Assembly (NCBI GenBank): GCA_002402105.1 | Contig: NVVD01000001.1 | Location: forward strand, 253,256 to 317,255 | Source: Candidatus Cloacimonadota bacterium | GTDB lineage: Bacteria > Muiribacteriota > UBA6191 | DNA length: 64,000 nt | Direction: 5' to 3' | Notes under the pieces: generated by a model | What the model was told of the DNA's origin: nothing | The model's database searches: none | The model's input: only the letters and a program-made list of their open reading frames with translations | Translations under genes and position numbers: made by a program | Part shown: piece after piece, positions 24,144 to 33,168 of the stretch | Layout of the letters: every line of letters begins with the position of its first letter | Position numbering within the stretch: position 1 is the first letter of the stretch

Positions 24144-25845
24144 AAGTTTGTAGGCTAATTTTTCCGCTATATAGTTTGTCTTTGGCGACGTTGTTTAATG
24201 GAGTTAGAGCGCCAGACTTTAATAAATGCATAGCAAGTTCGTTTCCGAGTGGGTTTTCACTTAGTATTTTTAAAACTGAGGAGTTGATTGTTAATAACTC
24301 GTATATTAAAGTAAAGTCTGTATAGCCTTTATTTTCACAATAATCACAACCAGAAGAAAAATAGAAAATAGGCTTTTTTAAGCTAGCTGGTTTTAATCCA
24401 AGTTGAGTTATTTCATCTGATGTTGGTCTGTGAGGTTGAATACAATAAGGACATAATGAGGGTACCAATTTTTGAAAAATAATAAAATGAAACTTGCTTA
24501 AAATAGAGCCTAAACTTTCACCAGATTTTTCAAGCCCAACTAAGGTAGGAAAAATAGGATGAGCATTACAGGTAACAAAAGTTGGAGTATTTTTTATTAA
24601 TCTTAGATTTGGAGCTAGTTCTTGTAAATGGATTTGATCAAGACCAATGATGCCAAATACAGAAGAGTCAGACATAGAAAGTGCTTGAAGCTGTTGTCTT
24701 TCTTCGTCTAGTTGAACTTGAGTTATTTTTTGTTTATTAACAAGTATTTGACTTTCAAGGCTAAAGACCCGATCTCCATTTTTGGAGGAGTGATCTAATA
24801 AAGCGTGGTATGTTGTTGACTTTCCTGACGATTGGCCTCCAATGATAAGAGCTCCACGTTCAGAAAAATTAAGATTATGAAGTTTGTTTAAATCACTTGG
24901 TAATAAACCTAATTTTGAAAGACTTTGGGTTTTGTTATCAAGGGGATAGCTTTCAATGATTAATTCGTTACCAGAAACTCCTGTAATAAAATATAGAGTG
25001 ACATCTTTTCTGTCGTCTTCTGAGAGGAGTATCTGAGCATAGGTTTGGGTGCAAAAATTAATATCATGCTCTTTGTAGTCAGTATTTTGTTTGGCGCTTA
25101 ACCAAACAGCAGAAAAAGCATTTGATGAGATTTCACAATAATAGGACCATTGATCGTTTTCTTTTCCAAAAATTTTGTAATTACTGCCTAGAGGATAGAT
25201 ATGAAAAGCGCTAAAATTAGTTTCTTTTTCAAGTTCGTTGACTAACTCTAAGAAAGATAATTTATCTCTTGTATTGCTTGTACTGACTTCTGTTTTTATT
25301 TCTTTTTCTTCTCCACCTTTTTCTTGTTGTAAAATTAATCGGTATTCTTCAAAGTTGACATCAAAGTCGTTATTAATACGTCCAGAGCTTTGTATAGCTT
25401 GTAGGCATTCTGTGTGTTTTTCATCAATATGAGATCTTGTTGATGAGCGAATTTCTATAGATAAACCAAGTGCTTTATATAATAAATCAAATAAAAATGT
25501 GTCAATTGGGTCGTGAAGAGAGATGACTAACTTATCTGAGTCCATGTAAAGAGGGACAAATTTAAATTTTGTAAAGATACTAAAAGGAATTTTTTCAAGG
25601 ATTTTTAAGTCAGGGCTAAAATCTTTTAAATTTACATATTCAATGTCTTGTTGAATTGAAAAGGCTTGGGCTAATGTTTCTTCGTTGACTAGTTGATGTT
25701 CGAGTAAAAGGGGGCCAAGTTTAGTTTGGTATCCTCTTTCGTCTTTGAGTTCTTCTTGTTGAGTTAAGAAGTCTTCTAATTCTTTGAGGTTAATGGCACC
25801 AGAGTCTACTAAAATTTGTCCAAGTTTTCTTTTTTCTTCTGCCAT
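24115..25845 (-). CDS. GspE/PilB-like protein with MshEN domain and degenerate ATPase motifs
   Basis: 576 residues. The N-terminal region (about 1-145, with L-G-Q-I-L-V-D-S-G-A-I near the start and L-G-P-L-L-L-E-H) is an MshEN/GspE N-terminal domain, a module that binds cyclic di-GMP in characterised members. A secretion-ATPase fold follows, with Walker A G-G-Q-S-S-G-K-S-T at about 335-343. The segment that should carry Walker B (G-E-I-R-D) reads F-G-I-I-G-L-D-Q-I-H, and the His box is replaced by V-T-C-N-A-H-P. The zinc-type Cys motif C-P-Y-C...C-D-Y-C is intact. It could be a regulatory, non-hydrolysing paralogue of a pilus motor. SD AAGAGAGA precedes the ATG. Confidence 0.8.
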   Translation of the reverse strand: MAEEKRKLGQILVDSGAINLKELEDFLTQQEELKDERGYQTKLGPLLLEHQLVNEETLAQAFSIQQDIEYVNLKDFSPDLKILEKIPFSIFTKFKFVPLYMDSDKLVISLHDPIDTFLFDLLYKALGLSIEIRSSTRSHIDEKHTECLQAIQSSGRINNDFDVNFEEYRLILQQEKGGEEKEIKTEVSTSNTRDKLSFLELVNELEKETNFSAFHIYPLGSNYKIFGKENDQWSYYCEISSNAFSAVWLSAKQNTDYKEHDINFCTQTYAQILLSEDDRKDVTLYFITGVSGNELIIESYPLDNKTQSLSKLGLLPSDLNKLHNLNFSERGALIIGGQSSGKSTTYHALLDHSSKNGDRVFSLESQILVNKQKITQVQLDEERQQLQALSMSDSSVFGIIGLDQIHLQELAPNLRLIKNTPTFVTCNAHPIFPTLVGLEKSGESLGSILSKFHFIIFQKLVPSLCPYCIQPHRPTSDEITQLGLKPASLKKPIFYFSSGCDYCENKGYTDFTLIYELLTINSSVLKILSENPLGNELAMHLLKSGALTPLNNVAKDKLYSGKISLQTYAQIVQKKI

Positions 25846-25981
25846 TAAAATCTCTCTTCTATTTAGATTGTATAGTTGAACCTGTATTTTATAATATTAT
25901 TGTAATTTATTCCAAAAATTATGAACTTACTTTGTTTAAAAAAAGAATAATTAGGGTGTTTTTGTATATCTCTAATAGTAT

Positions 25982-26407
25982 TTATGTAGAAATTGTATCA
26001 AAACTAACTAGTCTGCCTTCGTTTGTTATTTGAATCTCTATTAAATGGTAGGGAGTATTAAAGAAATTAGGAAAGTTATCCCACCATTCGATATAACTAA
26101 CTCCATCTTCACTTTCCATAAAATCATAGATACCTAGTTCTTCGAGTTCTTCTTCGGTTTGTAGATTGTATAAATCAAAATGATAAAAAGATAATTTATC
26201 TTGGTATATGTTTAATTTAGAAAATGTAGGTGAAGTAATATTTACATTTAATCCAAGTCCGTTAGATATGCCTTGAGCTAGGGTTGTTTTACCAGAGCCC
26301 ATGACTCCAGTGACTAAAATTTTATCGCCAATTTTTAAATTTTCTTTGGCAAATGTTTCTCCAAATAAAATTAAGTCTTGGGCATTTTTAGTTTGTATAG
26401 TTTTCAA
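25982..26407 (-). CDS. tsaE: tRNA threonylcarbamoyladenosine biosynthesis ATPase
   Basis: About 141 residues with Walker A G-V-M-G-S-G-K-T-T and the TsaE signatures S-P-T-F, Y-H-F-D-L-Y-N and Y-I-E-W-W-D. It is the ATPase of the TsaB-TsaD-TsaE complex that makes t6A37 in ANN-decoding tRNAs. The TTG at 26407 gives a protein beginning like its homologues; the alternative ATG at 26440 adds eleven residues inside polA. Two G6 runs (26410-26415 and 26422-26427 on the minus strand) precede the TTG, so its ribosome binding site is unusual. The gene overlaps the end of polA. Confidence 0.9.
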   Translation of the reverse strand: MKTIQTKNAQDLILFGETFAKENLKIGDKILVTGVMGSGKTTLAQGISNGLGLNVNITSPTFSKLNIYQDKLSFYHFDLYNLQTEEELEELGIYDFMESEDGVSYIEWWDNFPNFFNTPYHLIEIQITNEGRLVSFDTIST

Positions 26408-29102
26408 GTTCCCCCCAATTATCCCCCCACTCAATATCACAAACTAGAGGTAGATCAAATTGCACGATATTTTCCATAATTTGTTGGAACTTTCTAATCT
26501 CATTTTTTTCATCAAGTGGTATTTGAAAAATGAGCTCATCATGAACTTGCAGGAGCATTTTAGTTTTAAGATTTTTAGAAGAAATATATTTGTCTACTTC
26601 AATCATGGCAAGCTTTATGACCTCTGCTGCACTTCCTTGTATAATAGAGTTTACAGCAACTCGGCTTCCTGCTTGGATTTTATTTTTATTAGAACTTTGT
26701 AGCTCAGGGATATATCGTTTTCTTCCAAGAAAGGTTTCTATATAGCCACTATTTGTTGCATCTTGACTACTTTTATCCATAAATACTTTTATTTTAGGGA
26801 AAAACTCAAAATAAGAGTCAATAAACTTTTTGGCTTCAAGCATGGTGATTTTTAATTGCTTAGATAACCCAAAGCTACTGATTCCGTAAATAATACCAAA
26901 ATTAATAGCTTTGGCGCTTTCTCTTTGTGATTTACTAACTTCTGATTTATCTATTTTAAAGACTTTAGCGGCGGTTTCTAAGTGAATATCTCTTTTGTTT
27001 TTAAAAGCTTCAATTAAGCCTTCATCTTGTGAAAACTGTGCTAAAATTCGTAGTTCTACTTGAGAATAATCAATAGAAACTAATTTATCAAAGCCATCTT
27101 GAGGAATAAATCCTTTTCTAATTTGTTTTCCCCAGTCGCTTTTAACAGGGATATTTTGTAGATTAGGATCACTAGAAGATAGTCTACCAGTGGCCACAAC
27201 TGCTTGGTGAAATGAACTATGAATATTGTTTTCGTTGTCAGTAGTATCTGGTAAGGGTTTAGCATAAGTACCAAGTAGTTTGTTTAAATGGCGATACTGT
27301 AAAATGTGCTCACAAATAGGATACATTGGTGCAAGTTGCTCTAATACATCAGCAGCAGTTGAGTATCCACTTTTAGTCTTTTTAAGTGGCGGGATTTCTA
27401 ATTTTTCAAATAAAATAGTACCAAGTTGTTTTGGTGAATTTAAATTAAAGGGTTCTCCCGCAGTTTCTATGATTTCTTTTGTGAGCTTTGAACATTCTTT
27501 TTCTAGTTTTATAGTCAATTTATTAAAATGTGAAGAGTCAATTTTTATACCGTTTAACTCCATTTGTGCTAAAATTTTAATGAGGGGTATTTCGCTTGTA
27601 TTAATTAGTGTTTCGATATTTTTTTCAGATTTTAATTGATGCATAAAATGTTTATAAAGAAGTAAACAATAATCTGAGTCAGCAGCAGCATAATCAAGTG
27701 CTTTTTGAATAGAAACATTAGAAAAATTTTCGCCTTTGCCTACCATTTCTTTAAAATTTAACATTTGATGATCGAATAGCTCTCCAACTAAAGCTTTAAG
27801 ACCATGTTTATCTGATTTATTTAAACAATGAGATAAAATCATCGTGTCATGAAACTGAGCAGGAAATGGAACTTGATAATTAGATAGTATTTTCATGTCA
27901 TATTTTAAATTATGAGCAATAAATAAAATATCTTTATTAGAAAATAAACTTTTTAAATGATCGGTTAAATAGTTTAGTTTTATTTGTTTTGGAACTCCCA
28001 GATATCTGTGTGCTATTGGTATATAATAAGCTTCATGTTCGTTAAAAGAAAAAGAAATTCCAACCAGTTTTGCTTCGTGGATAACTAAAGAGGTGGTTTC
28101 TGTATCAAAAGCTATTATTTTTTGTTTATGTAGCTTTTTAAATAGTTGGTCTAGGTCCTCTTCTTTTAAAATAAGTTGATAATCTTTTTTGACTTCTACT
28201 TTTTCTTGTTTTTTGATTGTAAATGTATCTCCAAAGATTTTTTTAGAAAAACTACTAAATTCAAATAGGTTTAATAGCTCTTTACAGCGATCATTTGGTT
28301 TTAGTTCAAAAGGTATATCCTCTAGGTTAAATGGTATTTCTATATCAAGTTTAATTTCGGCTAGTTCTTGTGATATAAAGGCTAGCTCTTTATCAGCTAT
28401 AATTTTATCTTTTAATTTACCTTTGATTTCGTCCACGTGATCGTATAGGTTTTCTAGGGTTTGATACTCTTTGATAAGTTTGATAGCTGTTTTAGCTCCA
28501 ACCCCTTTGACACCAGGAATATTATCAGCTGTATCACCTTGTAGGGCTTTGACTTGGATTAATTTTTTTGGGGGTAATCCGTCATACTTTTCATTGACAG
28601 CTTTAATATCGTATATATCAACACCCTTTTTATTTTTAGATGAGGTATAGCCAACATGAATTTGCTCAGTAACTAACTGAAAACTATCTGTATCTCCCGT
28701 GATTAATACTGCCCGTAAATCAGGGTCTTTATCACAAAACTGATGAGCAATTGAACCTAATAAATCATCAGCTTCATAGTCATCCATCATTATAGTTTTA
28801 AAGCCCATTGATTCGATGAGTTCAGGAGCAAAGGGTAGTTGTTCTTTTAAATCTGGGTCTGTTTCTTTTCTGTGAGCTTTATATGGTTTGTAAAGCTTTC
28901 TTCTAAATGTATCTCGTGATTTATCAAAAGTGAAACAAATATAATCAGGGTTAAATTGAGCTTGTAGCTGAAAAAAAACTCTTAGATATCCATAAAGAGC
29001 TGATGTTACCATTCCTTTTGAATTTGTTAGGGGATTTTTTCCAAAGGCAAAATGACTTTTATACAAAATGGAGTGAGAGTCGATGATTAATAATGTTTTC
29101 AT
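26388..29102 (-). CDS. polA: DNA polymerase I
   Basis: 904 residues with three domains. Residues about 1-290 are the 5'-3' exonuclease/FEN domain (D-D-Y-E-A-D-D, G-D-T-D-S, D-N-I-P-G-V-K-G-V-G). Residues about 325-500 are a 3'-5' exonuclease with all catalytic motifs intact (D333 and E335 in F-D-T-E-T, A-H-N-L-K-Y-D, Y-A-A-A-D-S-D), so proofreading is expected. The C-terminal family A polymerase has D-Y-S-Q-V-E-L-R, the O-helix R-x-x-x-K-x-x-N-F-G-x-x-Y-G and V-H-D-E. It fills gaps and removes RNA primers. The start M-K-T-L-L-I-I-D-S is standard. Confidence 0.97.
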   Translation of the reverse strand: MKTLLIIDSHSILYKSHFAFGKNPLTNSKGMVTSALYGYLRVFFQLQAQFNPDYICFTFDKSRDTFRRKLYKPYKAHRKETDPDLKEQLPFAPELIESMGFKTIMMDDYEADDLLGSIAHQFCDKDPDLRAVLITGDTDSFQLVTEQIHVGYTSSKNKKGVDIYDIKAVNEKYDGLPPKKLIQVKALQGDTADNIPGVKGVGAKTAIKLIKEYQTLENLYDHVDEIKGKLKDKIIADKELAFISQELAEIKLDIEIPFNLEDIPFELKPNDRCKELLNLFEFSSFSKKIFGDTFTIKKQEKVEVKKDYQLILKEEDLDQLFKKLHKQKIIAFDTETTSLVIHEAKLVGISFSFNEHEAYYIPIAHRYLGVPKQIKLNYLTDHLKSLFSNKDILFIAHNLKYDMKILSNYQVPFPAQFHDTMILSHCLNKSDKHGLKALVGELFDHQMLNFKEMVGKGENFSNVSIQKALDYAAADSDYCLLLYKHFMHQLKSEKNIETLINTSEIPLIKILAQMELNGIKIDSSHFNKLTIKLEKECSKLTKEIIETAGEPFNLNSPKQLGTILFEKLEIPPLKKTKSGYSTAADVLEQLAPMYPICEHILQYRHLNKLLGTYAKPLPDTTDNENNIHSSFHQAVVATGRLSSSDPNLQNIPVKSDWGKQIRKGFIPQDGFDKLVSIDYSQVELRILAQFSQDEGLIEAFKNKRDIHLETAAKVFKIDKSEVSKSQRESAKAINFGIIYGISSFGLSKQLKITMLEAKKFIDSYFEFFPKIKVFMDKSSQDATNSGYIETFLGRKRYIPELQSSNKNKIQAGSRVAVNSIIQGSAAEVIKLAMIEVDKYISSKNLKTKMLLQVHDELIFQIPLDEKNEIRKFQQIMENIVQFDLPLVCDIEWGDNWGELENYTN

Positions 29103-29105
29103 AGT

Positions 29106-29705
29106 TTACTTTGAAATATTGTTAAGATAGGCAGAAATAGAAAGAGACTCTTTTTTTCCGAGTTTTAACGGTTTTCCACCTAAGTGATATTTAATACAGT
29201 AATTTTGCATTTGCTCTAAACTTACAACTTTTTGAGTTAAAGGTACATATCTAGGAAACTGCTTAGCTGCACCCAGAATCTCTTGAGGAGTATGACAAGA
29301 GGCACAGTTTTTAGAAGACTTTTTTTCAATTTTGTATGAGCCAAAAAAGATTCTTTTGCCTGTTTCAATGTATTCGTTGATTGGATCTCTTTTGAAATAT
29401 TTTTTTAGATATCTTTCTTTGAGTTTCAAAAATCTGGGGTCAGATTTTGAGTCTTTAAATTGTTGAGAAATTTTAGGCTTTTGTTGATAGGGAAAGAAGT
29501 GTCCATTACGGCGGTAAATATAACCTTCGTGATTTAGCCCTCTAGCATCTTTTTTAACATGACAATATCTACAATCTAGGCCCTCTCTTTGAGAATACAT
29601 AGGTATAGCAAAAGATTTTTGAATCAGCAAAAAAAATGTGAGTAAAAATAATTTATTAAAAATGGTGTTATACCGGTATTTTGAAGGAAATTTGTGTACC
29701 ACCAT
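29106..29705 (-). CDS. Secreted multi-heme c-type cytochrome
   Basis: About 199 residues from ATG 29705, overlapping the histidine kinase gene by 38 bp; an ATG at 29795 would overlap it further. A signal peptide (K-L-F-L-L-T-F-F-L-L-I-Q-K-S-F-A) is followed by two C-x-x-C-H heme sites, C-R-Y-C-H and C-A-S-C-H. Near the C terminus C-I-K-Y-H-L-G-G-K-P-L and L-S-I-S-A-Y-L resemble the end of SoxA/diheme cytochromes, where a Cys precedes a G-G-K-P-L turn. It is periplasmic and presumably an electron carrier or oxidase subunit. No other respiratory or sulfur-oxidation genes lie nearby, so a Sox role is not supported by context. Confidence 0.8.
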   Translation of the reverse strand: MVVHKFPSKYRYNTIFNKLFLLTFFLLIQKSFAIPMYSQREGLDCRYCHVKKDARGLNHEGYIYRRNGHFFPYQQKPKISQQFKDSKSDPRFLKLKERYLKKYFKRDPINEYIETGKRIFFGSYKIEKKSSKNCASCHTPQEILGAAKQFPRYVPLTQKVVSLEQMQNYCIKYHLGGKPLKLGKKESLSISAYLNNISK

Positions 29706-30759
29706 CAGCCAAATTTTGAATGGAGACAGAACCGTTATATTCGTCGATAATTTTTTTAACAATAGCAAGTCCAAGACCAACCCCTTTGATTTCATAGGTT
29801 TCTATTGTATTATCTCGGAAAAACGGAGCAAAAATTTTATCTATATTCTCTTGTGAGATTCCGATTCCTTGATCAATGACACTAATTTCTAGTTGTTTTT
29901 CACAATCATTTACAATAATTTTGACTGTAGTATTTTCAGGAGAGTATTTGATAGCATTAGAAATTAGGTTATCCATGACTTGATGAGCTCGATATGGATC
30001 GATGAAAATTTCTTCTTTTTTAGAACTATTTTGAAGTTTAAATTTTATTTGCTTACTTTCACCTAAGCGACTAGCTCTTTTTAGGGCTTCATCTAAAAAT
30101 GAAGGTAAGAGAGTGGCTTGTTTGACGAGGGTAAACTTGCCCGATTGAATAACACTTAGGTCTAGCATAGTATCTACCATTTGTATGATACGATCACCTT
30201 CTGTTTCAATGTTATTAAGAGCAAAGTCGATATCTTCGGATTTATTTTTAAGTAGGTTTTTTAAATAAATAGTTAAGCCTAATATATTAGTTAGGGGGGT
30301 TCTGATATCGTGAGAAGCCATACCGATAAAATCATTTTTGATATTATTTAGACGTTCTAGCTCTGTAACTAAAAACTTTGTTTGTAAATGAACACGTATT
30401 CTTAGAAGGAGTTCTTCTGCTCCAAAAGGTTTTCTAATGTAATCATTAGCCCCCGCTTTAAAAGCTTCTGAGACATCATAAGCAGAGGTTTTAACAGTAA
30501 GCATTAAAATAGGAGTTTGTTGAAAATCTCCACTGTTTTTGAGTTGTTTACAGACTTCAATACCATTTACTTTAGGCATTACAACATCAAGTAGGATTAG
30601 GTCAGGTTTATGGGTGAATGCCATATCAAGGGCTTCTTGTCCATTGGATGCTTGAATGGTTTCAAAACCCTCTAGTTTAATAAACTCACAGATTCGCTGT
30701 CTTAGAGTAGCGGAGTCATCAGCAATGAGTATTTTAGATTTTCGAGTGTTAATTTGCAT
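29668..30759 (-). CDS. Receiver-histidine kinase (REC-HisKA-HATPase)
   Basis: 363 residues, soluble. Residues about 9-125 are a receiver domain with phospho-acceptor Asp58 (L-I-L-L-D-V-V-M-P) and the K-P switch. A helical linker leads to HisKA with His150 in A-S-H-D-I-R-T-P-L, then a HATPase_c domain (N-A-I-K-Y-S N box, D-Q-G-I-G, G-V-G-L-G-L-A-I-V G boxes). An N-terminal receiver on a kinase without a membrane sensor suggests that it is itself controlled by phosphorylation from another kinase, as in phosphorelays. No cognate output regulator is adjacent. It overlaps the cytochrome gene by 38 bp. Confidence 0.93.
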   Translation of the reverse strand: MQINTRKSKILIADDSATLRQRICEFIKLEGFETIQASNGQEALDMAFTHKPDLILLDVVMPKVNGIEVCKQLKNSGDFQQTPILMLTVKTSAYDVSEAFKAGANDYIRKPFGAEELLLRIRVHLQTKFLVTELERLNNIKNDFIGMASHDIRTPLTNILGLTIYLKNLLKNKSEDIDFALNNIETEGDRIIQMVDTMLDLSVIQSGKFTLVKQATLLPSFLDEALKRASRLGESKQIKFKLQNSSKKEEIFIDPYRAHQVMDNLISNAIKYSPENTTVKIIVNDCEKQLEISVIDQGIGISQENIDKIFAPFFRDNTIETYEIKGVGLGLAIVKKIIDEYNGSVSIQNLADGGTQISFKIPV

Positions 30760-30914
30760 ATGTCTTCTCTCCTGTTTGATAATTGTATCAAATAGCTTGT
30801 AAATTTAACAATTTTTCATTTAAAAAAGTTTCAAAATTGTCTCTTTTGGAATTTTAAAGCTTGGATGTTACAATGCAAAATTATGACATACTTTTTAGTA
30901 GGGAGCTTTTTATT

Positions 30915-31352
30915 ATGCAAAGTAAAAAAATTATAAGTTATTTGGTTGTTTTTTCGTTTTTTATTTATCCAATATCTGTACATTCTGGTGGATTTAAAAG
31001 TTTTTTTAAAAAATATATAAAAACTGCTGCAATTGCTGCTGTAGTAAGAAAAGCTGCTCCAGCATTAAACAACTTTATAAACGGACTTTTATTAAATAAG
31101 GGTTTGCCAAATAAGTCTCAAACAAAAGTGGTTCCTTTGTTTAGTTTTGGTGAAAAGTTGGCTGTTGGAGCTGTACAAGTCTCTGGTTCTGTAATTCAGT
31201 TAAGAAAAGTAAGGGCTTGCGTACAAATTGATGGTGTTTTTTCATCTGGAAAATTTCGTGTTAAAGCTTATGTTCCTACGACATCTTCTACAAAATTTAA
31301 AAGAGTTCATGGAGTTGGGGTAACAGCTCTTATTGATTACCATGTTCGATAA
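30915..31352 (+). CDS. Secreted protein of unknown function
   Basis: About 145 residues from ATG 30915, chosen because GGGAG lies nine bases upstream and a clean signal peptide follows (S-Y-L-V-V-F-S-F-F-I-Y-P-I-S-V-H-S). The mature part begins G-G-F-K-S-F-F-K-K-Y and continues with Ala- and Lys-rich helices, then a beta-rich C-terminal half (V-G-A-V-Q-V-S-G-S-V, V-C-I-like and K-A-Y-V-P segments). No family recognised. It overlaps the next gene by 11 bp, so the two are probably coupled. Confidence 0.6.
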   Translation: MQSKKIISYLVVFSFFIYPISVHSGGFKSFFKKYIKTAAIAAVVRKAAPALNNFINGLLLNKGLPNKSQTKVVPLFSFGEKLAVGAVQVSGSVIQLRKVRACVQIDGVFSSGKFRVKAYVPTTSSTKFKRVHGVGVTALIDYHVR

Positions 31353-31959
31353 AGAAACAATAAAAGTTTTAAAAGAGCAATTTGGAGCAAATCTTGGTAA
31401 ACAATCTTGGCAAGAGCTAGGTGAGCAACTTCTTTGTCAATTTTTAATTCAAAATAAAAATGAAATTTATAGAGCTGGTGCTCCGTTTTTAGATAATTTA
31501 CTAAAGAGATTTGAAATAAATTCTTTAAAGGCCGTTTCAGCTTTTATTAAACCATCTCAAAAAAAATGTTTAATATTTGGTGATGAGTTAAATTTATTAT
31601 CTAAAAAATTTTCTAAGTCAGAGTTTGTTTATTATGGCCTTGAGACATATAATTATAAAAAGAAAATAAATATAACAAAGTCATACTTATTAGATGAAGG
31701 TGATTTTGATAAAACAAAATGTGATGTTATTATTATTTTAGGGCTAATGGATTTTTTACGAGAGGGAACTAGAGTTCATAATCTACCTCTAATTTTAAAG
31801 ACGTGTTTTGGTTTGTTAAATAAAAATGGAAAGATATTAATTTTAGATAAAATTATTTATCAAGATGATTTCTTATGTCATTTTGTATCTATGAATGCTG
31901 AGATTGAGTCGATTGACAGGTATGGTCAAAATGATTTTTCGCTTATTATTAATCCTTAA
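31342..31959 (+). CDS. Methyltransferase-like protein of unknown function
   Basis: About 205 residues from ATG 31342 (a TTG three codons earlier is possible). The middle and C-terminal parts look like a Rossmann-type SAM methyltransferase: a strand then acidic turn (C-L-I-F-G-D-E-L), C-D-V-I-I-I-L-G-L-M-D-F-L, and the post-motif segment C-F-G-L-L-N-K-N-G-K-I-L-I-L-D-K. The canonical glycine-rich motif I (G-x-G-x-G) is absent, so cofactor binding is uncertain. It lies in a run of envelope-type genes. Confidence 0.5.
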   Translation: MFDKETIKVLKEQFGANLGKQSWQELGEQLLCQFLIQNKNEIYRAGAPFLDNLLKRFEINSLKAVSAFIKPSQKKCLIFGDELNLLSKKFSKSEFVYYGLETYNYKKKINITKSYLLDEGDFDKTKCDVIIILGLMDFLREGTRVHNLPLILKTCFGLLNKNGKILILDKIIYQDDFLCHFVSMNAEIESIDRYGQNDFSLIINP

Positions 31960-32659
31960 TGTTTTAGGATACTCGATTGTTTTTAGTGAAAACAATGGTA
32001 TTTTACTAAGATATAAACCTAGGCTTAGAGAAGCTGTTTATACACATTATTCACAAGGTGAGAGCCTTTTTACAAATGCCTCTTACGAAAAAAAAATAAA
32101 TAGTGATTCTCAGGCTTATCTTGGTTTGCGTACTTTAAAAACCTTAGAGAATGGTTTTTTATTACAAAAAATAGGTGTAAGTGCGGGTAATATAAGAATC
32201 AATGGCAAAATGTATGCTCACCCAGCTCTTGGTAAATATATAGAGTATGAGTTGGCCCCATGGGGAGAGATTCCTCAAGCTATAGGTAATGGACAACAAT
32301 TTAAGGTTAATAGTTTACAATTATCCTTACCAGAAAAGCTTGTTTCAATAGGTTCTACTTGGGTTCAAACAGTTCCTAAGGCTCCGACTTTTCCTTTACT
32401 AACTGAAATTCATTATGAGATTACAAATATTTTAGGTTCATTAGTAATTATTCACTCTCGTATTGATGTAGAAGGAGAAGGAGTATTACCATCAATGAAC
32501 TTTGTTTTAAAGGGTAATTCTCAACTAATATTTAATTATGAAGAAGGAATGATTATTCGATCAGAATCTACCCAATACCTTGAAGTTTCTATAAAAAGAA
32601 AGGGTATTAATCGTAGTACTAAGATGAACATGAACTCCATACTTGAACTACAGTTTTAA
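31931..32659 (+). CDS. Secreted beta-rich protein of unknown function
   Basis: About 242 residues from ATG 31931 (alternative ATG 31922), overlapping the preceding gene by 29 bp. A signal peptide (R-L-L-L-I-L-N-V-L-G-Y-S-I-V-F-S) is followed by a mature domain rich in alternating strand-like segments (L-L-R-Y-K-P-R, V-G-S-A-like, L-P-E-K-L-V-S-I-G-S-T-W-V). The phrase L-P-x-K-x-V-x-I-G-x-x-W is common in large periplasmic barrel-like proteins of unknown role. No catalytic motif seen. Confidence 0.55.
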   Translation: MIFRLLLILNVLGYSIVFSENNGILLRYKPRLREAVYTHYSQGESLFTNASYEKKINSDSQAYLGLRTLKTLENGFLLQKIGVSAGNIRINGKMYAHPALGKYIEYELAPWGEIPQAIGNGQQFKVNSLQLSLPEKLVSIGSTWVQTVPKAPTFPLLTEIHYEITNILGSLVIIHSRIDVEGEGVLPSMNFVLKGNSQLIFNYEEGMIIRSESTQYLEVSIKRKGINRSTKMNMNSILELQF

Positions 32660-32691
32660 CTTTTAATTTAAACTTGAGAAGAGAAAAATTC

Positions 32692-33168
32692 ATGAATAAC
32701 TTTATTTTAATTATTTTTTTGACGGGGATATTATTTAGTGGTTCTAATAGTGTCGAAGATATCGAAAAATTAATGTTTGCTTTAAATAAAAAGCTTGAGC
32801 TTGTAATTGATGCAAATAAAAACTTAGAGTATAGAGTACAAAAATTAGAAAAAAAGACAAAAAAAGCTTCAAATAAAAAGAAATCTTTTTATTCAGGTGC
32901 ACATTATTCTTTTGAAAGTTCTATGATAAAAATTATAAAAAAAGAATATAAAATTATTCCTTTTTCTTGGAGTTGTGGCAAGTCTTATTCTCTTTATCAA
33001 ACAAAAAATAGTGCTTTAGAATCAAATTGTTATGTGACCTCTATGTCAAAAACAGGTAAAATTTCTCATGAAGTAACGGTAAAACTAAGCAGTAAAGGAA
33101 AATTTGAAGAAATTACTGAGATTAAAGTTAAGTCAGGAACTCGAAAAACATTTTTTAAAATGAATTAA
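32692..33168 (+). CDS. Secreted coiled-coil protein of unknown function
   Basis: About 158 residues from ATG 32692, with GAGAAGAG upstream. A signal peptide (F-I-L-I-I-F-L-T-G-I-L-F-S-G) and a short coiled coil (about 20-60, K-L-E-L-V-I-D-A-N-K-N-L-E-Y-R-V-Q-K-L) precede a Lys-rich linker and a small C-terminal domain with two Cys (S-W-S-C-G-K-S, S-N-C-Y-V) that could form a disulfide. Not recognised. Last gene of the small cluster 30915-33168. Confidence 0.6.
   Translation: MNNFILIIFLTGILFSGSNSVEDIEKLMFALNKKLELVIDANKNLEYRVQKLEKKTKKASNKKKSFYSGAHYSFESSMIKIIKKEYKIIPFSWSCGKSYSLYQTKNSALESNCYVTSMSKTGKISHEVTVKLSSKGKFEEITEIKVKSGTRKTFFKMN

Noticed and set aside
29106-29705. Sox sulfur-oxidation locus
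   Set aside because: Only one cytochrome shows a SoxA-like tail; there are no other Sox genes and the flanking genes are polA and a histidine kinase.
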